Assembly: GCF_013782625.1 (NCBI RefSeq)
Contig: NZ_CP056199.1
Location: 3,614,588-3,678,587 of the forward strand
Reading direction: 5' to 3'
Length of the DNA stretch: 64,000 bases
Origin: Enterobacter sp. RHBSTW-00994
GTDB lineage: Bacteria > Pseudomonadota > Gammaproteobacteria > Enterobacterales > Enterobacteriaceae
Shown here: one piece after another, positions 40,822-51,393 of the stretch
Layout of the letters: each line of letters begins with the position of its first letter
Position numbering within the stretch: the stretch's first letter is position 1
Program-made: the position numbers and the translations under genes
Notes under the pieces: generated by a model
What the model was told of the DNA's origin: nothing
The model's input: the letters and a program-made list of their open reading frames with translations, nothing else
The model's database searches: none

Positions 40822-41601
40822 ATGAGTCAGGTTGCCGTTGTCATTGGTGGAGGACAGACCTTAGGGGAGTTTCTCTGCCGTGGGCTTGCCGCAGAAGGTT
40901 ATCGCGTGGCGGTTGTTGATATTCAAAGTGAAAAAGCGGCCCGCGTCGCGAACGTCATTAACCAGGAATTTGGTGAAGGGATGGCGTACGGATTTGGGGC
41001 CGATGCCACCAGCGAACAAAGCGTGATGGCGCTCGCCCGTGGCGTAGACGAGATATTTGGCCGCACTGACCTGCTGGTCTACAGCGCTGGTATCGCTAAA
41101 GCAGCGTTCATCAGCGACTTTGAACTGGGGGATTTTGACCGTTCACTGCAGGTCAACCTGGTGGGGTATTTCCTCTGCGCCCGCGAGTTTTCACGCCTGA
41201 TGATCCGTGACGGCGTTCAGGGACGCATCATTCAGATCAACTCGAAATCGGGCAAAGTGGGCAGTAAACATAATTCCGGTTACAGCGCCGCCAAATTTGG
41301 CGGCGTAGGGCTGACACAGTCGCTGGCGCTGGATCTCGCGGAATACGGCATTACCGTACACTCTCTGATGCTCGGTAACCTGTTGAAATCGCCGATGTTC
41401 CAGTCTCTGTTACCGCAGTACGCCACGAAACTCGGTATCAACGCTGACGAAGTAGAACAGTATTACATCGATAAAGTCCCGCTGAAACGCGGTTGTGATT
41501 ATCAGGATGTGCTCAACATGCTGCTGTTTTACGCCAGCCCGAAGGCCTCTTACTGCACCGGCCAGTCGATTAACGTGACCGGCGGACAAGTGATGTTCTG
41601 A
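40822..41601 (+). CDS. srlD: sorbitol-6-phosphate 2-dehydrogenase SrlD
   Basis: 259 residues, AAGGAGA upstream. Classical SDR: GGGQTLGEFL coenzyme loop, catalytic Ser in INSKSGKVG and YSAAK (Tyr/Lys). It oxidises sorbitol-6-phosphate to fructose-6-phosphate with NAD. Followed by a palindrome separating the enzymes from the regulators. Confidence 0.97.
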   Translation: MSQVAVVIGGGQTLGEFLCRGLAAEGYRVAVVDIQSEKAARVANVINQEFGEGMAYGFGADATSEQSVMALARGVDEIFGRTDLLVYSAGIAKAAFISDFELGDFDRSLQVNLVGYFLCAREFSRLMIRDGVQGRIIQINSKSGKVGSKHNSGYSAAKFGGVGLTQSLALDLAEYGITVHSLMLGNLLKSPMFQSLLPQYATKLGINADEVEQYYIDKVPLKRGCDYQDVLNMLLFYASPKASYCTGQSINVTGGQVMF

Positions 41602-41628
41602 TCGGACGGTCTGATGCCCTCACTCTCC

Positions 41629-41649
41629 CCCTCTCCCTTTGGGAGGGGG
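41629..41649. repeat. CCCTCTCCC-type palindrome between srlD and gutM
   Basis: CCCCTCTCC-C-type arms pair with GGGAGGGGG around TTT with one G-T pair. It lies 27 bases past the srlD stop and could reduce transcription of the downstream regulators relative to the enzymes. Confidence 0.6.
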
Positions 41650-41669
41650 AACAAAACAAGGAGCCGAAT

Positions 41670-42029
41670 ATGGTCACCGCATTAATCACCGTTGCCGCCA
41701 TCGCCTGGATTTGTCAGTTGGCGTTTGGTGGCTGGCAAATTCACCAGTTTAACCGCGCCTTTGACGCGCTCTGCCAGAAAGGGCGTGTGGGCGTTGGACG
41801 TTCCGGCGGACGCTTCAAGCCGCGTGTGGTCATCGCGATTGCGCTGGATGAGCACAACCGCGTTTGCGATTCGCTCATGATGCGCGGCCTAACCGTTTTC
41901 GCCCGCCCGGTGAAAATAGAGGCAATAAATGGCACTTCGTTGCAGGAATTACAGCCTGATGTGATCTTTCCCCATGATTCACTCTGTCAGAATGCACTAT
42001 CATTAGCGCTTAATCTGAAACATGGATAA
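41670..42029 (+). CDS. gutM: sorbitol operon activator GutM
   Basis: 119 residues, AAGGAGC upstream. MVTALITVAAIAWICQLAFGGWQIHQFNRAF is a membrane-like helix followed by GRVGVGRSGGRFKPRVVIAIALD, typical of GutM. It activates the srl operon in opposition to SrlR. Confidence 0.94.
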   Translation: MVTALITVAAIAWICQLAFGGWQIHQFNRAFDALCQKGRVGVGRSGGRFKPRVVIAIALDEHNRVCDSLMMRGLTVFARPVKIEAINGTSLQELQPDVIFPHDSLCQNALSLALNLKHG

Positions 42030-42092
42030 TTTCGTTGTGAACGCTATAAGCTTGCGAAATTATCATTTTGCAACTTAAGGGATACAGCGCCT

Positions 42093-42866
42093 ATGAAACC
42101 ACGTCAGCGGCAGGCGGCCATTCTGGAGCATCTGCAAAAGCAGGGAAAATGCTCGGTAGAAGAACTGGCCCACTACTTTGACACCACCGGCACGACAATA
42201 CGCAAAGACCTGGTATTGCTCGAAAACTCTGGCGCAGTCATTCGCACCTACGGCGGCGTCGTGCTCAACAAAGACGAAACCGATCCCCCCATCGATCACA
42301 AAACGCTGATCAATACGAACCAGAAAGCGCTGATTGCCGAAGCCGCCGTGAAATTTATCCACGATGGCGATTCCATCATTCTGGATGCAGGCAGTACGGT
42401 TTTGCAGATGATCCCCATGCTCAGCAGGTTTAACAACATCACGGTAATGACCAACAGCCTGCATATTGTGAACGCCCTGTCTGAATTCGACAGCGAACAA
42501 ACCATCCTGATGCCCGGCGGAACCTTCCGTAAAAAATCTGCGTCGTTTCATGGCCAACTGGCCGAAAACGCCTTCGATCACTTCAGCTTTGATAAACTGT
42601 TTATGGGAACCGATGGTATCGACCTGAACGCAGGCGTCACGACCTTTAATGAAGTGTTCAGCGTCAGTAAGGCAATGTGCAATGCCGCACGGGAAGTGAT
42701 CCTGATGGCGGATTCCTCAAAGTTTGGTCGTAAAAGCCCCAATATCGTCTGTAGTCTTGAAAGCGTCGATAAGCTGATCACTGACGCGGGCATCGATCCG
42801 GCGTTCAAAAAAGCGCTGGAAGAGAAAGGAATCGACGTGATCGTAACCGGAGAGAGAGATGAGTGA
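42093..42866 (+). CDS. srlR: DeoR-family repressor of the sorbitol operon SrlR
   Basis: 257 residues. N-terminal DeoR helix-turn-helix ([40 protein letters not shown]) and the sugar-phosphate sensing domain ([32 protein letters not shown]). Represses srl genes in the absence of sorbitol. Overlaps gutQ by 8 bases. Confidence 0.96.
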   Translation: MKPRQRQAAILEHLQKQGKCSVEELAHYFDTTGTTIRKDLVLLENSGAVIRTYGGVVLNKDETDPPIDHKTLINTNQKALIAEAAVKFIHDGDSIILDAGSTVLQMIPMLSRFNNITVMTNSLHIVNALSEFDSEQTILMPGGTFRKKSASFHGQLAENAFDHFSFDKLFMGTDGIDLNAGVTTFNEVFSVSKAMCNAAREVILMADSSKFGRKSPNIVCSLESVDKLITDAGIDPAFKKALEEKGIDVIVTGERDE

Positions 42867-43824
42867 TTTTCTGTTAAACGCAGGCCGCCAGACCTTAATG
42901 CTGGAACTGCAGGAAGCAAGCCGTCTGCCTGAACGTCTGGGCGAAGAATTCGTCCGTGCGGCAAACACCATTATCCAGTGTGAAGGGAAAGTGATTGTGG
43001 CCGGTATTGGTAAATCCGGTCATATCGGCAAGAAGATTGCCGCAACGCTTGCCAGCACCGGAACCCCGGCCTTCTTTGTCCACCCGGCAGAAGCCCTGCA
43101 TGGCGATCTGGGGATGATTGAAAGCCGCGACGTCATGCTGTTTATCTCCTACTCCGGTTCAGCAAAAGAGCTGGATTTAATCATCCCGCGTCTGCAGGAA
43201 AAATCGGTCGCCCTGCTGGCGATGACCGGCAAATCTCGTTCCCCGCTGGCGCTGGCGGCAAAAGCCACGCTTGATATTTCCGTTGAACGCGAAGCCTGCC
43301 CGATGCATCTCGCCCCAACGTCCAGTACCGTCAATACCCTGATGATGGGCGATGCTCTGGCAATGGCTGTCATGCAGGCCCGTGGTTTCAACGAAGAAGA
43401 TTTCGCACGCTCCCATCCGGCGGGTGCGCTTGGCGCCCGTCTGCTGAATAAAGTGCACCACCTGATGCGCACCGACGAGGCCATCCCTCAGGTAAAACTC
43501 GACACCAGCGTGATGGACGCGATGCTCGAATTGAGCCGTACCGGACTGGGTCTGGTCGCGGTATGCGATGAAAACGAATATGTCAAAGGCGTCTTTACTG
43601 ACGGTGACCTGCGTCGCTGGCTGGTTGGCGGCGGCACACTGGAAACACAGGTCTCTGAGGCAATGACCCAGGGCGGCCTGACGCTGAACGCCGAAAGCCG
43701 CGCGATTGAGGCCAAAGAAGTACTGATGAAACGCAAAATCACCGCCGCTCCGGTGGTGGATGAAAGCGGCAAATTGTGTGGCGCGATCAACCTGCAGGAT
43801 TTCTACCAGGCCGGTATTATTTAG
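42859..43824 (+). CDS. gutQ: arabinose-5-phosphate isomerase GutQ
   Basis: 321 residues. An N-terminal SIS domain ([33 protein letters not shown]) and two C-terminal CBS motifs ([11 protein letters not shown] and [14 protein letters not shown]). It is a KdsD paralogue making D-arabinose-5-phosphate. Last gene of the sorbitol operon, converging with norR over 4 bases. Confidence 0.95.
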   Translation: MSDFLLNAGRQTLMLELQEASRLPERLGEEFVRAANTIIQCEGKVIVAGIGKSGHIGKKIAATLASTGTPAFFVHPAEALHGDLGMIESRDVMLFISYSGSAKELDLIIPRLQEKSVALLAMTGKSRSPLALAAKATLDISVEREACPMHLAPTSSTVNTLMMGDALAMAVMQARGFNEEDFARSHPAGALGARLLNKVHHLMRTDEAIPQVKLDTSVMDAMLELSRTGLGLVAVCDENEYVKGVFTDGDLRRWLVGGGTLETQVSEAMTQGGLTLNAESRAIEAKEVLMKRKITAAPVVDESGKLCGAINLQDFYQAGII

Positions 43825-45335
43825 CCTTTCAGCCCCAGACGTTTCGCCAGCCGGTGCAGGTTGGCGACGTCCATCTCCAGTGCCCGCGCACAGGCAGCCC
43901 AACTGCGGCCATTCTGCTCAAGCGCGCGGGTGATCCTCTGACGCTGGAATGCTTCCGTTGCCTCACGCAGATTCTCATTCGCGATCTCCGGCATATCCGG
44001 CATGATCGTCGGCGTGATGTCGCCGTGAAGCGCAAAATGGTGCGCGTGGATCACCACGTCATCGCCCGATCGCGTAGCCCGGGCCAGCACCACGGCACGG
44101 TGAATCGCATGCTCCAGCTCGCGCACGTTGCCTGGCCAGCCGTAACACAAAAGATGGCTGCGTGCTCCAGGGCTTAACACCACGCGGGATAATCCCATCC
44201 GCAGCCGACATTGCTCGCAGAAATACCCCGCCAGCAACACCACATCTTCACCCCGCTCACGTAAAGGCGGCACTGAAAGCGGAAACACACTCAACCGGTG
44301 GTATAAATCAGCGCGGAAATTCCCGGCCAGCACCTCTTCACGCAGGTCGCGGTTGGTCGCCGCCAGCACACGCACATCCACCCGCAAACTGCGATCGTCA
44401 CCGACACGCTGAATATCGCCATACTGCAACACGCGCAACAGCTTGGCCTGCAATGACAGCGACAGCTCGCCAATCTCATCGAGGAACAGTGTTCCGTTAT
44501 CCGCCATCTCAAACTTGCCGCTGCGGTTGCTGATAGCCCCGGTAAACGCCCCTTTCACATGACCAAACAGCTCACTTTCTGCCACGCTTTCGGGAAGCGC
44601 CGCACAGTTAAGGTAAACCAGCGGATTCACGGCACGTGGTGATGACTCGTGAATCGACTTCGCCACCAGCTCTTTACCCGTCCCGGTCTCACCCAGAATC
44701 AGCACATTAAGATCGGACGCTGCCACGATCTCAATCTCTTTTTTAAGCTGAACCATACCCGGAGACAGACCAATCATGTCGGTGTGTGCCACCTGTTCAA
44801 ATGCCGCCGGGCTGCCCGGCAGAATATTCTGGCTTTCGAGTTGTTCTATCAGCAACGCGTTGTTGAGCGCCCCCGAGGCCAGAGCCGCAATGAGCCGTAA
44901 CTCTTCATCGCTAAAGGTATCGAACTGATCCGGAGACAAGCCATCCAGAGTTAATGCGCCAATCAGGTTTTGCCCTGCAAAGAGCGGCAGGCCAATACAG
45001 GCGTGCACTTTCAGACTCTCTTGCCCAGGGATCAGCCCATCGTAGGGATCGGGCAAATCACTGTCCGCCGGAAAACGCACAACGTCCCCCGCGCGTGCAA
45101 TGGTTTCTAAGCGGGGATGGCCTTCCAGGGTAAAACGTCGCCCCAGCACATCCTGCGCCAGCCCGTCGATTGCCAGTGGAATAAATTGCCCCCCTTCATA
45201 GCGCAGCAGCGCGGAGGCATCACACGCCAGCACATGACGCAAAGTCGAGATCAATCGCTGAAAACGATCCTGATGACCAATACCGGTTTGCAGTTCAATG
45301 GCGATCTTCGCCAGCACCTCTACAGAAAAACTCAT
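43821..45335 (-). CDS. norR: nitric-oxide-responsive sigma-54 activator NorR
   Basis: 504 residues from the ATG at 45335 ([12 protein letters not shown]), equal to E. coli. An N-terminal GAF domain with a non-haem iron site (1-~170), an AAA+ domain (GETGTGKE Walker A, GAFTGA sigma-54 loop, LDEIGELS Walker B), and a C-terminal Fis-type helix-turn-helix ([27 protein letters not shown]). It activates norVW from three enhancer sites in the divergent promoter region. Confidence 0.97.
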   Translation of the reverse strand: MSFSVEVLAKIAIELQTGIGHQDRFQRLISTLRHVLACDASALLRYEGGQFIPLAIDGLAQDVLGRRFTLEGHPRLETIARAGDVVRFPADSDLPDPYDGLIPGQESLKVHACIGLPLFAGQNLIGALTLDGLSPDQFDTFSDEELRLIAALASGALNNALLIEQLESQNILPGSPAAFEQVAHTDMIGLSPGMVQLKKEIEIVAASDLNVLILGETGTGKELVAKSIHESSPRAVNPLVYLNCAALPESVAESELFGHVKGAFTGAISNRSGKFEMADNGTLFLDEIGELSLSLQAKLLRVLQYGDIQRVGDDRSLRVDVRVLAATNRDLREEVLAGNFRADLYHRLSVFPLSVPPLRERGEDVVLLAGYFCEQCRLRMGLSRVVLSPGARSHLLCYGWPGNVRELEHAIHRAVVLARATRSGDDVVIHAHHFALHGDITPTIMPDMPEIANENLREATEAFQRQRITRALEQNGRSWAACARALEMDVANLHRLAKRLGLKG

Positions 45336-45347
45336 GTCTGCCTCGCA

Positions 45348-45403
45348 GTCATTTTGACAACACATAGTGTCACATTGACAATAATCAGGGTAGTCATATT
45401 GAC
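45348..45403. promoter_or_regulatory. three NorR enhancer sites
   Basis: GTCATTTTGAC (45348-45358), GTCACATTGAC (45369-45379) and GTCATATTGAC (45393-45403) each fit GT-N7-AC, with centres 21 and 24 bases apart, between norR and norV. NorR hexamers would assemble here. Confidence 0.9.
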
Positions 45404-45457
45404 TACCTACTACGAGCAATGGAAATTAAAAACCATAAATATCATATAGATAAAGAT

Positions 45458-45472
45458 TGGCACGCAAGTTGA
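45458..45472 (+). promoter_or_regulatory. sigma-54 promoter of norVW
   Basis: TGGCACG-CAAG-TTGA matches the -24/-12 consensus (TGGCACG-N4-TTGC) with GG strictly conserved, 50 bases before the norV ATG and about 55 bases downstream of the third NorR site. Confidence 0.85.
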
Positions 45473-45521
45473 TATAGGTAAATCATCTTAGTTGAAAACG
45501 CCGTATTAATTTGAGGTTGCT

Positions 45522-46961
45522 ATGTCTATTCTGGTTAAAAATAACATTCATTGGGTTGGTCAACGTGACTGGGAAGTGCGTGATTTCCACGGGACGGAAT
45601 ATAAAACCCTGCGCGGCAGCAGCTACAACAGCTATCTCATTCGCGAAGGTAAAAATGTTCTGATCGATACCGTCGATCACAAATTCAGCCGTGAGTTCGT
45701 GCAAAACCTGCGCAGTGAAATCGATCTGAAGGCTATCGACTACATCATCATCAACCACGCGGAAGAAGACCACGCCGGCGCATTGACCGAGCTAATGTCT
45801 TACATTCCGGACACCCCGATTTACTGCACCACCAATGCCATCGACTCCATCAACGGCCATCACCACCATCCGGAGTGGAATTTCCATACCGTGAAAACCG
45901 GTGACGCCCTGGACATCGGTAACGGCAAACAGTTGATCTTCGTTGAAACTCCGATGTTGCACTGGCCCGACAGCATGATGACCTACATGACCGGTGATGC
46001 GGTACTGTTCAGTAACGACGCCTTCGGCCAGCACTACTGTGACGAACGCCTGTTCAACGATGAAGTGGATCAGACCGAACTCTTCGAACAGTGCCAGCGC
46101 TACTACGCCAATATCCTGACCCCGTTCAGCCGTCTGGTCACACCCAAAATCACCGAAATCCTCGGCTTCAACCTGCCTGTCGATATGATTGCGACCTCTC
46201 ACGGCGTGGTATGGCGTGAAAACCCAGCCCAGATTGTTGAGTTGTACCTGAAATGGGCGGCAGATTATCAGGAAGATCGCATCACCCTTTTCTACGACAC
46301 CATGTCCAACAACACCCGCATGATGGCCGATGCTATCGCCCAGGGCATTAACGAAGTTGACCCTAACGTGGCCGTGAAAATTTTCAATGTGGCGCGCAGC
46401 GATAAAAACGACATCCTGACCAACGTCTTCCGCTCTAAAGGCGTGCTGGTCGGTACATCCACCATGAACAACGTGATGATGCCGAAAATCGCCGGTCTGG
46501 TCGAAGAGATGACAGGCCTGCGTTTTCGTAATAAACGTGCCAGTGCCTTTGGATCTCACGGCTGGAGCGGCGGCGCGGTAGACCGCCTCTCCACACGCTT
46601 ACAGGATGCCGGTTTTGAGATGTCGATGAGCCTGAAAGCCAAATGGCGTCCGGACATTGATGCCCTGGAAATCTGCCGTCAGCATGGCCGCGACATCGCA
46701 CGTCAGTGGGCGCTCGCTCCCCTGCCTGAATCCACGGTGAAACCTGCGCAACAACAAGCCAGCGCCAGTGTCACCACTGCCGATCTTGGCCCATGCATGC
46801 AGTGCAGCGTCTGCCAGTGGATTTACGATCCTGAACTGGGCGAGCCGTTGCAGGACGTTGCACCTGGAACACCGTGGTGCGACGTACCGGACAACTTCCT
46901 GTGCCCGGAATGTTCACTCGGTAAGGACGTCTTTGACGAGCTGGCGACGGAGGCAAAATGA
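45522..46961 (+). CDS. norV: anaerobic nitric oxide reductase flavorubredoxin NorV
   Basis: 479 residues. An N-terminal metallo-beta-lactamase-like diiron domain (ligands in [10 protein letters not shown]), a flavodoxin domain from about residue 250 ([16 protein letters not shown]), and a C-terminal rubredoxin ([21 protein letters not shown]). It reduces NO to N2O under anaerobic conditions with electrons from NorW. Its stop overlaps the norW start by 4 bases. Confidence 0.98.
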   Translation: MSILVKNNIHWVGQRDWEVRDFHGTEYKTLRGSSYNSYLIREGKNVLIDTVDHKFSREFVQNLRSEIDLKAIDYIIINHAEEDHAGALTELMSYIPDTPIYCTTNAIDSINGHHHHPEWNFHTVKTGDALDIGNGKQLIFVETPMLHWPDSMMTYMTGDAVLFSNDAFGQHYCDERLFNDEVDQTELFEQCQRYYANILTPFSRLVTPKITEILGFNLPVDMIATSHGVVWRENPAQIVELYLKWAADYQEDRITLFYDTMSNNTRMMADAIAQGINEVDPNVAVKIFNVARSDKNDILTNVFRSKGVLVGTSTMNNVMMPKIAGLVEEMTGLRFRNKRASAFGSHGWSGGAVDRLSTRLQDAGFEMSMSLKAKWRPDIDALEICRQHGRDIARQWALAPLPESTVKPAQQQASASVTTADLGPCMQCSVCQWIYDPELGEPLQDVAPGTPWCDVPDNFLCPECSLGKDVFDELATEAK

Positions 46962-48091
46962 GCAACGGAATCGTCATCATCGGCTCGGGTTTTGCCGCCC
47001 GCCAACTGGTGAAAAATATTCGCAAACAAGATACGAATATTCCGCTGACGCTGATCGCCGCTGACAGCATGGACGAGTATAACAAGCCCGATTTAAGCCA
47101 TGTCATCAGCCAGAATCAGCGTGCAGAAGAACTGACCCGCCAGACGGCGGGGGAGTTTGCGGAACTGTTTAACCTGCGGCTGTTCCCCTATACCTGGGTA
47201 ACGGATATTGATTCCGCCGCACATGTGGTGAAAGCCAAAGACAAGAGCTGGCAGTACGACAAGCTGGTACTGGCGACCGGGGCATCGGCGTTTGTCCCGC
47301 CAGTGGAAGGTCGCGAGCTGATGATCACTCTCAACAGCCAGCAAGAGTATCAGGCCAGCGAAACCCGGCTTCGTGATGCTCAGCGCGTGATGATTGTTGG
47401 CGGAGGTCTGATTGGGACTGAGCTGGCGATGGATTTTTGCCGGGCGGGTAAATCCGTCACGCTGGTGGATCACGCATCGAGCATTCTGTCAGCCCTGATG
47501 CCAGCAGAAGTGAGCAGTCGCTTACAGCATCGTCTGACCGATATGGGTGTGCATCTGCTGCTGAAATCCAGGCTGGAAAGCCTGGCAAAAACAGACTGCG
47601 GCATTCGGGCGACCTTCGACCGCCATCGCGGTATTGACGTGGACGTCGTTATCGCGGCGACGGGCCTGCGCCCGGAAACCGCTCTGGCGCATCGCGCCGG
47701 AGCTGAAACACACCGTGGTGTGAACGTCGACAGCTATCTGCAAACCTCGCAGCCGGATATTTACGCGCTTGGCGACTGCGCAGAAATTAATGGTCAGGTG
47801 CTGCCCTTCCTGCAGCCGATCCAGTTAAGCGCATTGTATCTGGCAAAAAATCTGCTTGGGGCCAGCACGCCACTCAAATTACCGGCCATGCTGGTGAAGG
47901 TGAAAACACCGGAGCTGCCGCTGCATCTCGCGGGCGAAACACAGCGGCAGGATTTGAGCTGGCAGATTGCCATTGAGCCGCAGGGAATGGTGGCTCGCGG
48001 CGTCGACAGCGACGGTCAGATGCGCGCCTTTGTCGTTAGCGAAGATCGGATGAAGGAGGCTTTCGCTCTGTTGAAATCCCTGCCCGCTTAA
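46958..48091 (+). CDS. norW: NADH:flavorubredoxin reductase NorW
   Basis: 377 residues. FAD motif [19 protein letters not shown] at the N-terminus, the NAD-binding motif [19 protein letters not shown] around 150, and the FAD loop [14 protein letters not shown] near 270. It passes electrons from NADH to the NorV rubredoxin centre. Second gene of norVW, ended by an intrinsic terminator. Confidence 0.97.
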   Translation: MSNGIVIIGSGFAARQLVKNIRKQDTNIPLTLIAADSMDEYNKPDLSHVISQNQRAEELTRQTAGEFAELFNLRLFPYTWVTDIDSAAHVVKAKDKSWQYDKLVLATGASAFVPPVEGRELMITLNSQQEYQASETRLRDAQRVMIVGGGLIGTELAMDFCRAGKSVTLVDHASSILSALMPAEVSSRLQHRLTDMGVHLLLKSRLESLAKTDCGIRATFDRHRGIDVDVVIAATGLRPETALAHRAGAETHRGVNVDSYLQTSQPDIYALGDCAEINGQVLPFLQPIQLSALYLAKNLLGASTPLKLPAMLVKVKTPELPLHLAGETQRQDLSWQIAIEPQGMVARGVDSDGQMRAFVVSEDRMKEAFALLKSLPA

Positions 48092-48141
48092 CTGCCATTT
48101 TTTTACCACGCTGACTTAACCTTAGGATTTTATTATCCGCC

Positions 48142-48169
48142 GCCCCGATGTCCCGGGGCTTTTTTTTTC
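48142..48169 (+). terminator. norVW terminator
   Basis: GCCCCG / CGGGGC stem with a 6-base loop followed by about ten T, 50 bases after the norW stop. Confidence 0.93.
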
Positions 48170-48337
48170 GCATTCTATTCATTAAATAAATACAAATCAG
48201 GTAAATCATCGCTATCAATCCCTTGTCTATTATTTTTATCAATATATAAATACGGAACACCCGAAAAACAGCGGCCTGTTTTATCCGTTTATTCCGGATT
48301 ACCTTAATGAGGTATTAACACCAACCGGAGAAATGCC

Positions 48338-48496
48338 ATGGCAAACTTTGCGGAAGACCTCAACGCCCTTGCGGTCTATTTCAAGAAAGTGGCGCATGAA
48401 GAGAAAATCTTATTTCGCTGGCTATACCTGAGCCCGGAGGCACGAATCGAGCGTTTACGAGAATTAATGATCCCGGTAAGTCATATTAAGCGCTAA
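48338..48496 (+). CDS. 52-residue protein of unknown function
   Basis: Translated by eye: ATG at 48338 with CGGAG 7 bases upstream, 52 codons, TAA at 48494-48496. The product begins MANFAEDLNALAVYFKKVAH and continues EEKILFRWLYLSPEARIERLRELM, predicting two amphipathic helices and no membrane segment. Coding looks real (ribosome site, bias), but I do not recognise a family. It sits alone between norVW and the SgrR-like gene, next to the hydrogenase module. Confidence 0.65.
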   Translation: MANFAEDLNALAVYFKKVAHEEKILFRWLYLSPEARIERLRELMIPVSHIKR

Positions 48497-48730
48497 CAAC
48501 CGGATAATAACATTAAATGTCGATTATTTAGCGCTTCATTATCAGCCGGGAAAATGAAGCGCGAGGAAAAATATCATTCACTTTCCCTATTCCTGCATTC
48601 TCTTTTTAAGAGGAAAAACCTGTTCAGAATGAACTCACCCGACAAAACCGGAACACTTCCGACAACTTAACCTTATTTCTTCCGCAAAAAGATTTACACT
48701 CCCAACCTCTCCCTGGCGGCGGATAACACC

Positions 48731-50380
48731 ATGCGACAACTGCAAAAAATTCGACAATATCAACGCCTTTCGCAGCACTACGGTGCAGAGCCCACGCTGA
48801 CAACAATTGCCGAAGTGGCTGAAGTCGCCCTGTGCAGTGAGCGCCACGCACGCCCCCTGCTGCGCCAGCTTGCGCAGAGTGGATGGTTACTCTGGGACGC
48901 GCAACCAGGGCGTGGTCACCGGGCAACTCTGCACTGCAAGGCAAGCACCAGTGAACTCAGTGCGCCGCTCATGCATGCCTGTCTGGAAAAAGGGGATTAC
49001 CAAAGTGCCCTACAGCTGGCCGATGGCAACCCGGCCAGCCTGCATCACATCATCACGCCGTTTCTCGGCGGGAAATGGCTCAAGCACCAGCCGACATTGC
49101 GTATCCCCTGGTATCGTCCGCTCACCTCGCTTCACCCGGCATTGCAGCGCCGTCGCGCCGAGCAACATATTATCTGTGCCGTTCACGCGGGGCTGACGCG
49201 TTATGCGCCAGGTCAGACACAGCCTGCGCCTGATCTGGCGCATCACTGGGATATCAGCGACGACACATTGTGCTGGCGGTTTTATCTGCGCAGCGGCGCG
49301 CACTGGCATAACGGGCAGGCGATCAGCGATAGCGACATTCTCAGCGCGCTGCAACAGGCACTGGCCGATCCAACGCGAAATACCGGGCTGCGGCATATCA
49401 GCCAGGTGACGCTCAGCGCCCCCTGGTGTCTGCAAATCACCCTCAACGCCCCGGATGCATTTCTGGCACATCGTCTTGCGCATCACGCTTGCCGCCTCCC
49501 TCACCCACAACTGCCGGATATCGGGGCGGGTCCCTTTGCCATCGCCCACCATCATTCACACTATTTGCGTCTGGAGCGGCAACCCTGGTACTTTGCCGCG
49601 CACCCGCTCCTGCATGCCATTGAATTCTGGCGAACTCGCTCCGGGACGCCCACCCCCGCCTGGATAACCGTGGGAAAAGGCCAAAACGCCCAGCAGACAG
49701 CCTCTTCCACCAATGGCGGTTTCACCTGGCTCATGATGAACGCCAGGCTGTCCCAGCCGCTCGCGACCTGGCTGCGCCAGGAAATTCTGGACATCAACCA
49801 GCAACGCTTCTCTGCGCGGGATGATTTACTGCCCCGCACTGAAATACTTCCGGGACTGGAGACACCCCGGTTCCGGATAGCGCCTGACGCGCCGTTGCCT
49901 GAAACATTGACGCTGGTCTTTTATCACACACCCGAGCTTTATGAACTCGCCAAGACGCTCCGCGCTCGCCTGAAAAAACGGCGGTGTGAACTGATGATCT
50001 GTGCAAAAGACCGCGATGCATGGCACGCTCAGGACGCACTCGTCGATGCCGATCTCCTGCTCGGTGATTACCTGTCTGGAGAATTACCCGGCTTTGCGCT
50101 GGCTGAATGGTTTACGGACGAGCCGGCATGGGCCACGGCGTTGAGTGAGACAGTGTGGCAGGATGAGAAGCAGAAACTGATGGGGTACTGCGTGAGCGAA
50201 GCGAGTCTGAGCCGTCATCTCGTCCCCTTCTTTCGCCGTTTGCTGGAAAGCGGCGCATGTACGCCGCTCTTTCACTACCGTTATCGCATCAACACCATGG
50301 AAAACGTGCAGGACATTGTGCTGACAGCCGGTGGCTGGCTTGATTTCACCCGCGCCTGGCTGCCGCCTGTTCAGGAATGA
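48731..50380 (+). CDS. SgrR-family transcriptional regulator with solute-binding domain
   Basis: 549 residues, close to E. coli SgrR (551). The N-terminal ~115 residues are the SgrR-type DNA-binding domain (TTIAEVAEVALCSERHARPLLRQLAQSGWLLW... in two short blocks), followed by a SBP_bac_5 (peptide/nickel-binding) fold from about 160 (LAHHWDISDDTLCWRFYLRSGAHWHNGQ). It has an unusual density of histidines, including AHHHSHY near residue 277. True sgrR lies elsewhere in enterics next to the leu genes, so this is a paralogue. It converges with and overlaps the nickel permease gene by 10 bases; a metal or peptide ligand is possible, not proven. Confidence 0.85.
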   Translation: MRQLQKIRQYQRLSQHYGAEPTLTTIAEVAEVALCSERHARPLLRQLAQSGWLLWDAQPGRGHRATLHCKASTSELSAPLMHACLEKGDYQSALQLADGNPASLHHIITPFLGGKWLKHQPTLRIPWYRPLTSLHPALQRRRAEQHIICAVHAGLTRYAPGQTQPAPDLAHHWDISDDTLCWRFYLRSGAHWHNGQAISDSDILSALQQALADPTRNTGLRHISQVTLSAPWCLQITLNAPDAFLAHRLAHHACRLPHPQLPDIGAGPFAIAHHHSHYLRLERQPWYFAAHPLLHAIEFWRTRSGTPTPAWITVGKGQNAQQTASSTNGGFTWLMMNARLSQPLATWLRQEILDINQQRFSARDDLLPRTEILPGLETPRFRIAPDAPLPETLTLVFYHTPELYELAKTLRARLKKRRCELMICAKDRDAWHAQDALVDADLLLGDYLSGELPGFALAEWFTDEPAWATALSETVWQDEKQKLMGYCVSEASLSRHLVPFFRRLLESGACTPLFHYRYRINTMENVQDIVLTAGGWLDFTRAWLPPVQE

Positions 50381-51393
50381 ACCACCAGCGCGTCATAACC
50401 ACGCCAGCGGTAGTTGATCATCGAGATCAGCCAGCAGGCGATAAATAGCCCAACGACCACAAACCCGGCATTACCGAGATTGTCATTCACCGCGCCAATG
50501 GCATCCCAGATACCGCCGCTAAGCGCGAACTTGTCCATCAGCAGACCAAGCGCTTCCAGTCCACCGATAAACAGCGCAACCACAACGGATGTGCCAGTGA
50601 TCGTCATGTTGTAGTAGAGCTTGCGCTGCGGTTTGTTGAATGCCCAGCCATAGGCCCCGACCATCAGTAAATTATCGATGGTGTCGATCAGCGCCATTCC
50701 GCTGGCAAACAACGCCGGGAAGATCATGATTGACCAGACTGACATTCCGCTCGACGCACTGGCTGCAGAGATCCCTAATACGCCAATTTCAGTGGCGGTA
50801 TCAAAACCGAGACCAAACAGAAAACCGACCAGGTACATCTGCCAGCTTTTATTGACGAGGCGGAAGGTCGTACCAAACAGCCAGTTCATCACCCCGCCCT
50901 GGGCCGTAAACTGCACGTCACTGGTTGCCGTCTGGCCCTTTTTCAGCGCCTGAAAACTCCGCCATACGCCGTGTAAAATCACCATATTGACCAGTGCCAT
51001 CGCCAGTAAAAACGTGGCCGAAACAGCAGTACCGATCAGACTGCCCGTCTCATGAAACCAGGCCATGTTCTTCTGAAATGCGGTGGCCGTTGCCGCTATT
51101 GCAATTGAAGCCAGCACCACGATGGTGGAGTGCCCAAGAGAGAACCACGCCCCCACGCCGGACGGGCGTTTGCCCTGCTGCATCATCTTACGGGTGACAG
51201 TATCAATCGCCGCGATATGGTCGGCGTCCACCGCATGACGCAATCCGTAGCACCAGGCCAGCAGGCTTGCGGCCATCAGCGCCGTGCTACCGCTGAAGGT
51301 CTGCCATGCAAAGCCCCAGGCCAACAGATTGGCCATCACCAGAGCCAGCAGCAAAAGTGCTGCACGAGGTTCATTGCGTAAGAGTCGTAACAT
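50371..51393 (-). CDS. NiCoT-family nickel/cobalt permease
   Basis: 340 residues from the ATG at 51393 ([13 protein letters not shown]), with AAAGGATCT upstream. The NiCoT signature is clear: [18 protein letters not shown] in the second helix and [13 protein letters not shown] and [10 protein letters not shown] later; eight helices in all. It imports Ni2+ (or Co2+), here most likely for the [NiFe] hydrogenase. It overlaps the 3' end of hypF by 23 bases and would be co-transcribed with hydN-hypF. E. coli lacks it at this place. Confidence 0.93.
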   Translation of the reverse strand: MLRLLRNEPRAALLLLALVMANLLAWGFAWQTFSGSTALMAASLLAWCYGLRHAVDADHIAAIDTVTRKMMQQGKRPSGVGAWFSLGHSTIVVLASIAIAATATAFQKNMAWFHETGSLIGTAVSATFLLAMALVNMVILHGVWRSFQALKKGQTATSDVQFTAQGGVMNWLFGTTFRLVNKSWQMYLVGFLFGLGFDTATEIGVLGISAASASSGMSVWSIMIFPALFASGMALIDTIDNLLMVGAYGWAFNKPQRKLYYNMTITGTSVVVALFIGGLEALGLLMDKFALSGGIWDAIGAVNDNLGNAGFVVVGLFIACWLISMINYRWRGYDALVVHS

